47,746 nucleotides of DNA, from the NCBI GenBank assembly GCA_013153475.1, contig JAADEJ010000059.1:1-47746 (forward strand), written 5' to 3'. The position numbers and the translations under genes are program-made. Of the stretch, positions 38,406 through 47,570 are shown one piece after another. This stretch comes from Campylobacterota bacterium. Lineage in GTDB: Bacteria; Campylobacterota; Campylobacteria; Campylobacterales; Hydrogenimonadaceae. The notes below the pieces were generated by a model. It was not told the origin of the DNA, did not search any database, and saw nothing but the letters and a program-made list of their open reading frames with translations. Within the stretch, counting starts at the first letter, position 1. Every line of letters starts with the position of its first letter.

Positions 38406-38509
38406 CCCCTCTCTTCTGCTACAATACGCTTCAGAAACCTTTTTCTATCCCGAAACAACCGTTTTGATCGCACCATTATAATTATAATGTACCTTACAAA
38501 GGAGTGGCA

Positions 38510-39052
38510 ATGGTACGGCGTTTTGTCCTGATTCTGGCTCTTTGTTGGGGTGTTTTGCTGAGTGCTTCCGATACAGGCAAATACCCCAGGGTATTGTTGC
38601 GTACCGATAAAGGCGATATTGTGTTGCAGATTCGCCCAGACTGGGCCCCGAAAGCTTCGGAAAACTTCTTGACCCACGTGAAGGAGGGGTACTACAACGG
38701 GGTCCTTTTTCACCGGGTGATCCGCGGCTTTATGATCCAAAGCGGCGATCCGACGGGAACGGGCATGGGGGGTGATTCCATCTGGCACAGACCCTTTAAA
38801 AATGAATACGCCAAAAACGTGGTTTTTGACAAACCCGGCCTGCTGGCCATGGCCAACGCGGGGCCCGATACCAACCGCAGCCAGTTTTTCATTACCGTCG
38901 CCCCCGCTCCCTGGCTCAACGGCGGTTATACCATCTTTGGCCGGGTGCTTGAAGGCATGAAGACGGTGGTCGCCATTTCACGGGTACCGGTGAATGGAGA
39001 GAACCGTCCTTTGCAAAAGGTGCGTATTATCGAAGCGAAGGTGCTCCCTTGA
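38510..39052 (+). CDS. Exported peptidyl-prolyl cis-trans isomerase (cyclophilin type)
   Basis: Signal-like MVRRFVLILALCWGVLLSAS; FHRVIRGFMIQSGDPTGTGMGG, LAMANAGPDTNRSQFFIT. Confidence 0.93.
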   Translation: MVRRFVLILALCWGVLLSASDTGKYPRVLLRTDKGDIVLQIRPDWAPKASENFLTHVKEGYYNGVLFHRVIRGFMIQSGDPTGTGMGGDSIWHRPFKNEYAKNVVFDKPGLLAMANAGPDTNRSQFFITVAPAPWLNGGYTIFGRVLEGMKTVVAISRVPVNGENRPLQKVRIIEAKVLP

Positions 39053-39807
39053 GCGGTACGCCCCAAAAACTCGAAGAGGCGTTGGAAAGCGGTACGCTGA
39101 CACTCCGTTTTCAGCCCTGGATCAACCTCTGGACCGATGAAGTGGTGGGGGTGGAGGCGCTGGTTCGCCTTTCGGACGAGAACACCCTGCCTGCCGAATC
39201 CTTTCTGCCGCCCTACGGAGATGAAACGCTGATGCCCCGTCTGGGACACTGGGTTTTGGATGCCTGTTGTCGTCAGGTCGCCGCCTGGGAGAGAGCGGGT
39301 ATGCCGCCGTTGAAGATGGCCGTGAACGTATCGGTGCCCGAGCTGTTGGATTCTGAGTGGATCAAAACGGCAGAACGCCTTTTTGCGCGTTACAATGTGG
39401 CCCCGGAGCGTTTCGAGTTCGAGTTTTCCGAGCGGGTTTTTCGACATGAAACCCCGGAATTTGCCAAACGCTTTGAAGCGCTGCGTGCGATGGGCGCGAC
39501 GCTGGTTATCGATGATTTCGGTACCGGCTGCTCCTCTTTGGGATTGTTGAAACGGCACCGTTTCGGCAAACTGAAGATCGACGGTCGCTTCATTCAGGGA
39601 ATGCGCAAAGACGAGATCGATCTGGCGATTGTCCGGGCGTCGGTAGGGCTGGCCCATACCATGGGGATGCGGGTGGCCGCCGAAGCGGTGGAGACCCTCT
39701 CCCAGCGTACCGAACTCTCTTTGATGGGATGCGACGAGATTGCCGGCAACGTCTATGCGCCGCCGCTGGAAGCGGAGAGGATTCAGAAGATGCTGAGAAC
39801 CTTTTAG
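39049..39807 (+). CDS. Stand-alone EAL domain protein (divergent)
   Basis: VGVEALVRL, NVSVPEL, EFEFSE, VIDDFGTGCSSLGLLKRHRFGKLKID, AEAVE, DEIAGNVYAPPL. Confidence 0.88.
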   Translation: MSGTPQKLEEALESGTLTLRFQPWINLWTDEVVGVEALVRLSDENTLPAESFLPPYGDETLMPRLGHWVLDACCRQVAAWERAGMPPLKMAVNVSVPELLDSEWIKTAERLFARYNVAPERFEFEFSERVFRHETPEFAKRFEALRAMGATLVIDDFGTGCSSLGLLKRHRFGKLKIDGRFIQGMRKDEIDLAIVRASVGLAHTMGMRVAAEAVETLSQRTELSLMGCDEIAGNVYAPPLEAERIQKMLRTF

Positions 39808-39829
39808 GCCTCAGCTTTCTCCTTTTTTT
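39792..39829 (+). terminator. Putative intrinsic terminator overlapping the stop codons of the convergent genes
   Basis: GCTGAG-AA-CCT-TTT-AGG-C-CTCAGC followed by TTTCTCCTTTTTTT. Confidence 0.75.
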
Positions 39830-41033
39830 CGGTTCTCTCTTCGGAGGATTCCCTCGTCTCCTCCTGGTCGGTTGTCCTCTCCTCTTCTTTGTCCTCACTC
39901 TCTTCTTCGGGTGTTTGCGGTGCCGTGTTCTCCTCTTCCTGGCGCGTCTCTTCTTCCTCCTCCGGGGAGATTTCGGCGTGCTCTTGCGACGCTTCTTCTT
40001 GGGCTTGCGCCTCCGTTTCGATCGGCGGTTGCTCCTCTTCGCTCTCTATGACGGTCGTTTCGATATAGGGAACGGGAATTTCCCGCTCTTCCACCAGGGC
40101 CGCCACGACGCTTTGGGCCTGTTCGATGGCTTGCGTGAGCGCCGGGGAGGGGACGTTTTCCTCTTCGACGATAGAGACGGCAATGAGAGGGGTAACCGCC
40201 TTGGCGCAGGTAACGGCGCGCTCGATCACAATTTTGGAGGGGGCGCGCAGGGTGTCGTAGTCGTTGCCTTCTACATGGATGATACGTCGTACCGTCGCGC
40301 CGTACTCGTCGGTGTAGATTTCACAGGTCTCCAGCAGGTTGCCGTATCGGGTCAGGGCCTCTTCCAGTTCGGCCAGCCGGGCTTGCGCCTCTTGCCGATT
40401 TTGACAGTAGCTGTCGGCCGCCGCTTTGACGGCTTCGGCTTTTGAGAGATTTTTTCGGGCCGCTTTGCCCATGGAAAACCCCTTGGCCATAAACCAGACC
40501 ACCAAGGCGAGCACCGCCAGTAGCACGCCGCCCACATAGGGGTTTCCGTAAGAGGGGTAATAAAAATCGCCGCCGATGAAGGTGAGAATTTTCATGATAT
40601 TGTCGGGGTTGGTGAAGGTTTCGGGTTTTAAGGGCAGGCCCACCGCCGCCGCGCCGCCCGCCGCTGCCGCCGCCAGGGCGGCAAGCGTCAAGAGCAGGGC
40701 GACAAAAAAGGACCCCCCTTTGCCCTTTTGGATATTTTCGATCTTGACCGGCTCGCAGGAGAGTCTGTCAATGAGCGCCACCGCCTCGGCCCGGCTGCCG
40801 GGAAGATCGTTCGGGGTATCCGCGTGTTTCTCACCCTCGAACGTCTCGTAAAGGCGTTGCAGAAGGTCTCGACTCTTTTGGGCGAGCGACTTTTTGATCC
40901 GGTCGACCCGTTCGGCCGCTTCCAGCAGCCTCTCTCGGGTTTTCAGAAAGGCTTCATCACTCTGGGAAACCTCTTCGACGGCTTGCTGCACCAGTTTTTC
41001 GGCCCGGTTTTGATGCTCCATGGCGGTAAACAT
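39804..41033 (-). CDS. Membrane protein with coiled-coil N-terminus and acidic low-complexity C-terminal tail
   Basis: Hydrophobic segments FFVALLLTLAALAAAAAGGAAAVGL and VGGVLLAVLALVVWFMA; C-terminal ~85 aa dominated by E/Q/T/S. Confidence 0.7.
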   Translation of the reverse strand: MFTAMEHQNRAEKLVQQAVEEVSQSDEAFLKTRERLLEAAERVDRIKKSLAQKSRDLLQRLYETFEGEKHADTPNDLPGSRAEAVALIDRLSCEPVKIENIQKGKGGSFFVALLLTLAALAAAAAGGAAAVGLPLKPETFTNPDNIMKILTFIGGDFYYPSYGNPYVGGVLLAVLALVVWFMAKGFSMGKAARKNLSKAEAVKAAADSYCQNRQEAQARLAELEEALTRYGNLLETCEIYTDEYGATVRRIIHVEGNDYDTLRAPSKIVIERAVTCAKAVTPLIAVSIVEEENVPSPALTQAIEQAQSVVAALVEEREIPVPYIETTVIESEEEQPPIETEAQAQEEASQEHAEISPEEEEETRQEEENTAPQTPEEESEDKEEERTTDQEETRESSEERTEKKEKAEA

Positions 41034-41104
41034 CGCATACTCCTGAAGTTGGGATAAATGTTTCTATATTTTGCCAAAAAACCGGTTTAACTTTTATTGG
41101 CGCG

Positions 41105-41563
41105 CTAATAACGCAGCTTCATGGCCCTTTGCGCCTCCCGTTCGGCGGTTTTGCGTTTGAGGGTTTCGCGTTTGTCGTAGAGTTTTTTCCCTTTGGCCAG
41201 GGCGATTTGGAGTTTGGCCCGGTTCTTTTCATTAAAGTAGAGCATCAACGGCACGATGGCCAGTCCCTCCTGTTTGACGCGGCCGTACCATTTGTCGATC
41301 TGTTTGCGGTGCAGCAGGAGGCGACGGGGTCGTTTTTCGTCGGGACGGTAGTGGGGGTTGGTGGTCTCCAAAAGCGTGATATGCATACCGAATACCCACG
41401 CTTCGCCTTTGATGATACGCACATAGGCGTCTTTGAGATTCACCCGTCCCATGCGGATACTTTTGACTTCGCTTCCTTTGAGTTCGATGCCCGCTTCCAG
41501 GGTCTCCAGAATCTCGTAATCGTGCCGGGCTTTTTTGTTGGTGGTGACAATCTTGATGGACAT
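41105..41563 (-). CDS. smpB: SsrA-binding protein SmpB
   Basis: [48 protein letters not shown]. Confidence 0.96.
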   Translation of the reverse strand: MSIKIVTTNKKARHDYEILETLEAGIELKGSEVKSIRMGRVNLKDAYVRIIKGEAWVFGMHITLLETTNPHYRPDEKRPRRLLLHRKQIDKWYGRVKQEGLAIVPLMLYFNEKNRAKLQIALAKGKKLYDKRETLKRKTAEREAQRAMKLRY

Positions 41564-41571
41564 GGCGGGAA

Positions 41572-42339
41572 TTATAGCGCAACTTGAAAGAAGGTGCTGC
41601 CGCTGCCGCTGAGAAACCATGTGCCCGCTTTCGGCGGGGCCAGTTCCGGGTAGAGAACCTTGGCGGGTAGATAAAGGTCGTTGGCCTCTTCGGGCGAAAG
41701 GGTTGCCAAGAGTTCACGACTTGGTGTCTGTAACCACTTTTTCCCCGCGTCGGGACGGGCCCGGGAGAGCAGGTGCGTGCGGTAGTAGCCGTAGACTTTG
41801 GCGGTATCGCAGTGAACGGGAGGGGTCACGAGGCTCAGCGCCGGCGGTTCCTCGTCGAAGGGGTGAATGATTTCGCCGATTCCCTCTACGTTGGCGCTGG
41901 GATAGTCGTAGATAAAAAATGGGACATCGGCGCCGATCTTCTCGCCTATCGCGGCCAGCTTTTTGGTCGAGAGTTTCAGACCGATCTCTTCGTTGCACGC
42001 TTTGAGGAAGGTGGCGGCGTCGGAGCTGCCTCCCCCCAATCCCGCGCCGGTCGGGATGGCCTTGTCCAGGAAAAGGGTGTGGGTGTCGAAGAAGCGTTCG
42101 ACCTTTTCCCGGTTGACCTCAAGCAGCAGTTCGTAGGCGCGGGTGAGCGTGTTGGTTTCGGGAAGCGGGGCCGACGCGCGCCACCGGAAAGTGCGGCCAG
42201 TGCTTCGGGAGGGGATGAAATGGATGGTATCGACCGGCTCTTTGAGGCGAACGAAGCGGGAACGCAGGGTGTGGTAGTCTCCCCGCCTGCCGGTTATTTT
42301 CAAAAAGATGTTGACTTTCGCCGGTGCGTAATAGGTCAT
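41572..42339 (-). CDS. ispE: 4-diphosphocytidyl-2-C-methyl-D-erythritol kinase
   Basis: [43 protein letters not shown] motif. Confidence 0.94.
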   Translation of the reverse strand: MTYYAPAKVNIFLKITGRRGDYHTLRSRFVRLKEPVDTIHFIPSRSTGRTFRWRASAPLPETNTLTRAYELLLEVNREKVERFFDTHTLFLDKAIPTGAGLGGGSSDAATFLKACNEEIGLKLSTKKLAAIGEKIGADVPFFIYDYPSANVEGIGEIIHPFDEEPPALSLVTPPVHCDTAKVYGYYRTHLLSRARPDAGKKWLQTPSRELLATLSPEEANDLYLPAKVLYPELAPPKAGTWFLSGSGSTFFQVAL

Positions 42340-42569
42340 GGCCTCTCCAGCTGGATTTTCAGGTCGGCCAGCAGCGCGCTGTCGGCGCCCACCGCCGCTT
42401 TTTTGTTCTCTTCCGAGACCGCCTGTACCAACTCTTCCCGCAGGATGGTCATCTTTTCGGGCGCTTCGATTCCCAGGCGTACGCCGTTTTTATCGACGGC
42501 CACCACTTTGATGACGATATCCTCTCCGATACGGATCGCTTCGTTCTCTTTGCGTGTCAATACGAGCAT
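42336..42569 (-). CDS. csrA: Carbon storage regulator CsrA
   Basis: MLVLTRKENEAIRIGEDIVIKVVAVDKNGVRLGIEAPEKMTILREEL. Confidence 0.97.
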   Translation of the reverse strand: MLVLTRKENEAIRIGEDIVIKVVAVDKNGVRLGIEAPEKMTILREELVQAVSEENKKAAVGADSALLADLKIQLERP

Positions 42570-43396
42570 CGTTTCACCTTGTTGAGCAGATAGGCGGCCT
42601 GGCCCCCCTCTTTTATCTCTATAATAGCGAAAAAATCTTTGAAGGCAAGGGTATAGGGGCCGGGGGTTCGCTTTTCGAAACGTTCGGCCGAAAGCTTTTT
42701 GCCCAGGAGAATATCCCGGGTGTCGCCCAGATAGCGGTTGGGGGGCGGGGCCAGAAAGTCGACGGGATCAAGCGGCTTCTCGTTCTCAAACGAAAACGCC
42801 CCCTCCCGTACCCTCTCCAGGGCGCTCAACGCCCCCGCGCATCCGAGCGCTTCGGCCACGGCTTCGCCCAGGGAGCGGATGTAGGTGCCCTCTGACACCG
42901 TCGCCTCAAAGGTGATGAAAGGGTGGCGGTAGTGAAGCAGGGTAAGGGTGTGAATATGGGAAGTTACCGGTTGCAGGGCCGCCCTCTCGCCCCGTCGGGC
43001 CAGGGCGTAGGCGCGTCGGCCCGCCACTTTTTTGGCGCTAAAGGCCGGGGGGGTGTAGGTAAAGGGGCCGACAAAGCCCTCCAAGGTCTCTTTGACGCGC
43101 GCAAAAGGCAATGGCGCGGTAGGTAAAACGCGGGTGACGCCCTCGATGTCCAGTGTTGGGCTCTGGGCTCCCAGCCACAGTGTGGCCCGGTAGGTTTTCG
43201 GGGTCTTTTCAAGAAAACGGAAGAGCTTGGTGTATTGCCCGAACGCCACGATCAGCGTGCCTGTCGCGAACGGATCGAGCGTGCCCGAAAAGCCCGCCTT
43301 CTTGACGCCGTAGCGCCGTTTAAGGCGCGAAAGGTAGGTGTTGGAGGAGAGAAAGAGGGGTTTTCTCGCGACAAAGAGACGGTTGGGACACGCCAT
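42557..43396 (-). CDS. truB: tRNA pseudouridine55 synthase
   Basis: YGVKKAGFSGTLDPFATGTLIVAFGQYTKL, YTPPAFSAKKVAGRRAYALAR, SEGTYIRSLGEAVA. Confidence 0.95.
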   Translation of the reverse strand: MACPNRLFVARKPLFLSSNTYLSRLKRRYGVKKAGFSGTLDPFATGTLIVAFGQYTKLFRFLEKTPKTYRATLWLGAQSPTLDIEGVTRVLPTAPLPFARVKETLEGFVGPFTYTPPAFSAKKVAGRRAYALARRGERAALQPVTSHIHTLTLLHYRHPFITFEATVSEGTYIRSLGEAVAEALGCAGALSALERVREGAFSFENEKPLDPVDFLAPPPNRYLGDTRDILLGKKLSAERFEKRTPGPYTLAFKDFFAIIEIKEGGQAAYLLNKVKRCSY

Positions 43397-45445
43397 CTAC
43401 ACCTTCTCCACAAACGAGGAGAGGATCTCCTTGCGGTCGCCCCCGAAATTGATCTTGAGTTTGTAATCCCGTCCGGCCCGGGCCACCTCCAGCACCCGCC
43501 CGATGCCGAAAATCTTGTGTTTGACCAGATCCCCTTTTTTGTAACCGGTACTCTTTTCAATGGAGAGCGCCCCTTTAAGGAGTCCCGCTTCGGTGAGAAA
43601 CCGGCTCTTCTCCAGATGCTTGCGCCGCCCTTTGTGAAAGCGGCTCTGCACGGTTGAGAGGGTGAGGGTCTCTTTGGCCCTTGTCATGGCCACGTAACCC
43701 AGGCGCCGCTCCTCTTCCATGTCGCACCCGTCACCCAGCAGCGGGAAAAACTCCTCCTCCATGCCGATAACAAAGAGGTGGGTAAACTCCAGCCCTTTGG
43801 AGGCGTGCACGCTCATGATGGAGATCTGCTCGCCTCTTATCTGATCCTGGTCGCTCTGGAGCGAAATTTCGTTCAAAAACGTATCCAGACTCATATCGGG
43901 GTTTTTCTTGACCATATCCCTGAAAAGACCGTAGAACTCGTCCAGGTTGAGCACCCGTTCCATCCCGTCGGGTAGGGAAGCGTAGTAGTTTTTCAGGCCG
44001 ATGGTCTTGTCGAAATGGTCGATAAAGCCCATAACGGAGTGCTCCAGCATCTCCTGTAAAATCTCCAGGTCGTTGATAAAGCGGTTGACGGCGGCGTAGG
44101 CTTTTTTGCTCAGCAGTTTGGAGAGTTCGGCCTTGGGGGTTTCGGCCAGGTACTGGTAGAGCGAGAGGCGTTTTTCGTAGGCGGCCTTTTCGATCTTGTC
44201 GATGGTGGCTTTGCCGATCCCCCGTTTGGGACGGTTGATGACCCGTTTGAAACTGAAATCGTCATGGCTGTTGGCGATGATGCGCAGATAGCTGATGGCG
44301 TCTTTGATCTCGGCCCGCTCATAAAAGCGCACGCCGCCCACAAGCTGATAGGCGATGCCCGCGCGCCCAAGTCCCTCCTCCAAGGAGCGCGAGAGGGCGT
44401 TGATGCGATAAAGCACCGCGATCTCCCCGGCGGGAACGCCGCTGTTGATCAGCCGTTTGACGGCGTCGGCGATCTTGTCCGCCTCCTCCTTTTCGTCCAC
44501 GCTCTGAAAGAGGGTGATCTCTTCTCCCTTTCCTTTGATGCTCTTGAGGGTTTTGCCCAGCCGTCCCCGGTTGTGGCCGATAAGCCGGTTGGCCGCCTCG
44601 AGAATCTGCTCGGTGGAACGGTAGTTGATCTCCAGTTTGACCACTTCGGTATTTTCGAACATTTTGGAAAAATCCAGAATGTTGCGGATATTCGCGCCCC
44701 GCCAGCCGTAGATACTCTGGTCGTCATCACCCACCACGCAGAGATTGGTATGGGTGTCACACAGCTTTTTGAGCAGTTGCAACTGCAATTCGTTGGTGTC
44801 CTGGTACTCATCCACCATGATGTACTGATAACGGCGGCTGGTCGCTTCTCTCAGGTCGTCATGCCTCTCCAGCAGTTCGTGGGTAAGCATCAGAAGGTCG
44901 TCAAAATCGACCAGGTTGTTTTCGATGATGTAGTTTTGGTACTTTTGGTAAATGGCGGCGATCTTTTTGTACTGGGGATGCTCGGCCTGGGCCACCGCCT
45001 CTTCGGGGGTAATGAGCGAGTTTTTGTAACGGCTGATCTCACTGGCAATCAGTGAGGTGGGCAACTCCTTGTCGATCTGTTTGATAATCCGCTTTTTGTC
45101 GTCGGTGTCAATCACGACAAAATCGTTTTTGCGTCCCAGCTTCTCGATATGAAATTTCAAAAAGAGCAGCCCGAATTTGTGAAAGGTGCAAAGCAACGGC
45201 GGGTAGACGGGATTGTCGATCATGGACAGGGCACGCTCCCGCATCTCGGCGGCGGCTTTGTTGGTGAAGGTGAGCGTCAGGGTATTGGCCGGATCGATGC
45301 CTACCTCCCCTATCAGGTAGGCCAGGCGGGTGGTGACGGTTTTGGTTTTGCCGCTGCCCGCGCCGGCCAGAATGAGCAGGGGGCCGTCGATATGGGCGGC
45401 GGCGAGACGCTGCTGTTCGTTGAGTTGGTCGAGTATGCTGTCCAT
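43397..45445 (-). CDS. UvrD/Rep/PcrA-type ATP-dependent DNA helicase
   Basis: LNEQQRLAAAHIDGPLLILAGAGSGKTKTVTTRLAYLI, MVDEYQDTNELQ, GDDDQSIYGWRGA, VHASKGLEF, YVAMTRAKETL. Confidence 0.95.
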   Translation of the reverse strand: MDSILDQLNEQQRLAAAHIDGPLLILAGAGSGKTKTVTTRLAYLIGEVGIDPANTLTLTFTNKAAAEMRERALSMIDNPVYPPLLCTFHKFGLLFLKFHIEKLGRKNDFVVIDTDDKKRIIKQIDKELPTSLIASEISRYKNSLITPEEAVAQAEHPQYKKIAAIYQKYQNYIIENNLVDFDDLLMLTHELLERHDDLREATSRRYQYIMVDEYQDTNELQLQLLKKLCDTHTNLCVVGDDDQSIYGWRGANIRNILDFSKMFENTEVVKLEINYRSTEQILEAANRLIGHNRGRLGKTLKSIKGKGEEITLFQSVDEKEEADKIADAVKRLINSGVPAGEIAVLYRINALSRSLEEGLGRAGIAYQLVGGVRFYERAEIKDAISYLRIIANSHDDFSFKRVINRPKRGIGKATIDKIEKAAYEKRLSLYQYLAETPKAELSKLLSKKAYAAVNRFINDLEILQEMLEHSVMGFIDHFDKTIGLKNYYASLPDGMERVLNLDEFYGLFRDMVKKNPDMSLDTFLNEISLQSDQDQIRGEQISIMSVHASKGLEFTHLFVIGMEEEFFPLLGDGCDMEEERRLGYVAMTRAKETLTLSTVQSRFHKGRRKHLEKSRFLTEAGLLKGALSIEKSTGYKKGDLVKHKIFGIGRVLEVARAGRDYKLKINFGGDRKEILSSFVEKV

Positions 45446-45515
45446 GGTCCACTTCTGATTGACTTAAAGTAATTTGAGTATATCAAAAAAAGATTAAAAC
45501 CAACAAAAAGATTAA

Positions 45516-45560
45516 CTTATTAAATAAGGAGAAATTTTGTCGAAATAATAAAATATTATT
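45516..45560. promoter_or_regulatory. Two AT-rich palindromes upstream of the LysR gene (candidate operators)
   Basis: CTTATT-A-AATAAG (45516-45528) and AATAATA-AAA-TATTATT (45544-45560), both perfect. Confidence 0.4.
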
Positions 45561-45614
45561 GATTTTACGGCTCCGATCTGTTAAGATAACAAATAAAAAT
45601 ATTAAGGATTTGTT

Positions 45615-46520
45615 ATGTTGAAAGATTTCGCGAAACTGGAGACCTTTTTAACCGTCATTCGGGAGCACAGCTTTTCCAAAGCTTCGGCGAAATTGGGAAT
45701 ATCCCAACCTGCGGTGACCCAGCAGATCAAATTTATCGAGAAATATCTCGACTGCAAAGTGATCGAACGGCGCAAAAACGGTGTGGTGCTGACCAAAGAG
45801 GGGGAAGACCTCTACCGTATCGCTTTGCGGCTGGAGAAGTGTATCCACAATGCCGAGCGGGATCTGATCAAGATCATCAACAAAGAGATCACCTTCCGTA
45901 TCGGCGCCTCTTTTACCATCGGCAACTTCATTCTGCCGGGCAAGTGCCTCAACAACATCAAGCAGGTGATCCAAAACGATGTGCAGATCAAGGTGGCGCT
46001 CAGTGAACAGGTGGTCAGTGACATATTGGCGCGTCAGATCGACTTGGGATTGATCGAGTCGCCGGTCATGCGGGATGACATCATCTACCGGGAGTGGTTG
46101 GAAGACGAACTGGTGCTCTTTTCCAACCGGCCGCTTCCCCGCTCCCTGAAGCCGGAAGATCTGAACAACTACCGCTGGATCTGTCGGGATGAGGGTTCCC
46201 ACACCCGTCGGCTGCTCAAAGAGGTGTTTGAGGAGATCGGCGTGGAGTGTAAGAACCTGGATGTCCTCTACGAAGTGGACAGCTCCGCCACCCTTAAAGC
46301 CACGCTTCTCAAAGCGGGAGAAGATGACGATGAACGACCCATCCTCTCGTTTATTTCCCATGTGGCCATCGCCGACGAGGTGGCCGCAGGCAGGTTGTAT
46401 GAGTCACGTATTCGGGGGCATCGCATCAAGCGCAAGCTCTATATCGCCTACTCCAAAGAGCGCAAACACGACGCTTTTATCGAGAATGTGGTGAGCTACC
46501 TGCAGCAGAACCGCTGCTGA
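45615..46520 (+). CDS. LysR-family transcriptional regulator
   Basis: N-terminal HTH FLTVIREHSFSKASAKLGISQPAVTQQIKFIEKYLDCKVIERRKNGVVLTKEG and substrate-binding domain. Confidence 0.92.
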   Translation: MLKDFAKLETFLTVIREHSFSKASAKLGISQPAVTQQIKFIEKYLDCKVIERRKNGVVLTKEGEDLYRIALRLEKCIHNAERDLIKIINKEITFRIGASFTIGNFILPGKCLNNIKQVIQNDVQIKVALSEQVVSDILARQIDLGLIESPVMRDDIIYREWLEDELVLFSNRPLPRSLKPEDLNNYRWICRDEGSHTRRLLKEVFEEIGVECKNLDVLYEVDSSATLKATLLKAGEDDDERPILSFISHVAIADEVAAGRLYESRIRGHRIKRKLYIAYSKERKHDAFIENVVSYLQQNRC

Positions 46521-46529
46521 TCATTTTTT
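46503..46529 (+). terminator. Putative intrinsic terminator overlapping the last codons of the LysR gene
   Basis: CAGCAG-AACCG-CTGCTG-ATCA-TTTTTT. Confidence 0.7.
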
Positions 46530-46979
46530 CAGGAATTTTCGGTTTTCCGGGTTATTCAAAAAGCTCTCCAACGAGTTTTTAATGCCGCTTTCCTTTTCCC
46601 GGTTCGTTGTGTAATCGGGAGGAAAGGGACGGGCCATATTGAGCAGAATGGGGGTCTCTTCCACCGTCAACTGCAAAACCGCCAGAATAGGCATGGCAAC
46701 GACGCTTCCGAAATTTTGCGGGCCGAACCCCGCCTCAAACGAGAGGGTGTGCCCGTCATACTCGAAACTTTCCAGCGTATAGCCGGCAATCATGAAAAGG
46801 GTCACTTCCCGTAATCCCTGTGCGATCTCTTCGGGTAAGGGGGGATCAAAAGTGACATACTCAAGGTTGCAAAGCAGGCCGAAAGGCTGGTCATAGGCCA
46901 GAAGGTAGTCGAAAACCTCCTTGATATGAACCTCCATCATCTCCTGAAAACGCGGCTCCTTGATCATGTCAATCAGCAT
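46521..46979 (-). CDS. Conserved hypothetical protein
   Basis: 152-aa ORF MLIDMIKEPRFQEMMEVHIKEVFDYLLAYDQPFGLLCNLEYVTFDPPLPEEI...; clean frame. Confidence 0.65.
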   Translation of the reverse strand: MLIDMIKEPRFQEMMEVHIKEVFDYLLAYDQPFGLLCNLEYVTFDPPLPEEIAQGLREVTLFMIAGYTLESFEYDGHTLSFEAGFGPQNFGSVVAMPILAVLQLTVEETPILLNMARPFPPDYTTNREKESGIKNSLESFLNNPENRKFLKK

Positions 46980-46994
46980 CGTGCCCCTCTTTTT

Positions 46995-47570
46995 TTACCC
47001 AATTTTACCATGTTTGACCACCAAAAAACCGATCATGGCGTTCATGAGCGCGAATTGGCGGAAACGGGGGAGCGCTTTGGGGGTGATGTCAACAGGAGTC
47101 AAAAAGCCGGAAGCAAGCAGTCTGGCCCTGACGGTACCGGGAAGCAGGGGGGTTTGGGGGGTGAACCATCGGCCGTCACGGTAAAAGGCGATGTTGGCGA
47201 CGGTGGTGTCGGTCAGCAGGCCGTCGCGCACGATCAGCACCTCGTCGGCTTCTCCACGCTCGGCAAAAAGTGCGTCAAGGGCGGAGCGGTCGGCGTATTT
47301 GTATCGGTAGTCGGGGTCGGCGTGAACCAGGCGCAGACGGCGCAGGGGCCTGGGGGTGTAGGGATGGTAGGTGACGGTGGCGGTATCGGCGTCGTAAAGA
47401 ATGCGGGCGCGAAGCAGGGGGGCGTCGGCGGGCGGTTGAAGCAGGTCACGCAGGCTGACGGGGGACGGGTTGTCAAAGTGGGCCTGGCGGGTTTGATCAA
47501 AACGGCGCTGGTGCCACGCCAACCGCAAGGGGTGGCCCCGTTTGACGCAGACTGTCTCCAAAAACCTCAC
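46995..47570 (-). CDS. Class IV aminotransferase-like protein (aminodeoxychorismate lyase-like)
   Basis: GTG start at 47570 overlaps the upstream [65 protein letters not shown]. Confidence 0.8.
   Translation of the reverse strand: MRFLETVCVKRGHPLRLAWHQRRFDQTRQAHFDNPSPVSLRDLLQPPADAPLLRARILYDADTATVTYHPYTPRPLRRLRLVHADPDYRYKYADRSALDALFAERGEADEVLIVRDGLLTDTTVANIAFYRDGRWFTPQTPLLPGTVRARLLASGFLTPVDITPKALPRFRQFALMNAMIGFLVVKHGKIG

Noticed and set aside
34801-38510. 4.5S/SRP RNA or tRNA gene near ffh
   Set aside because: Intergenic gaps are too short, and no GGAA-tetraloop SRP helix or tRNA cloverleaf with TTCGA arm was seen.
41563-41620. Longer SmpB N-terminus starting at 41620
   Set aside because: The extension lies inside the ispE gene; SmpB proteins start close to the [14 protein letters not shown] block, supporting ATG 41563.
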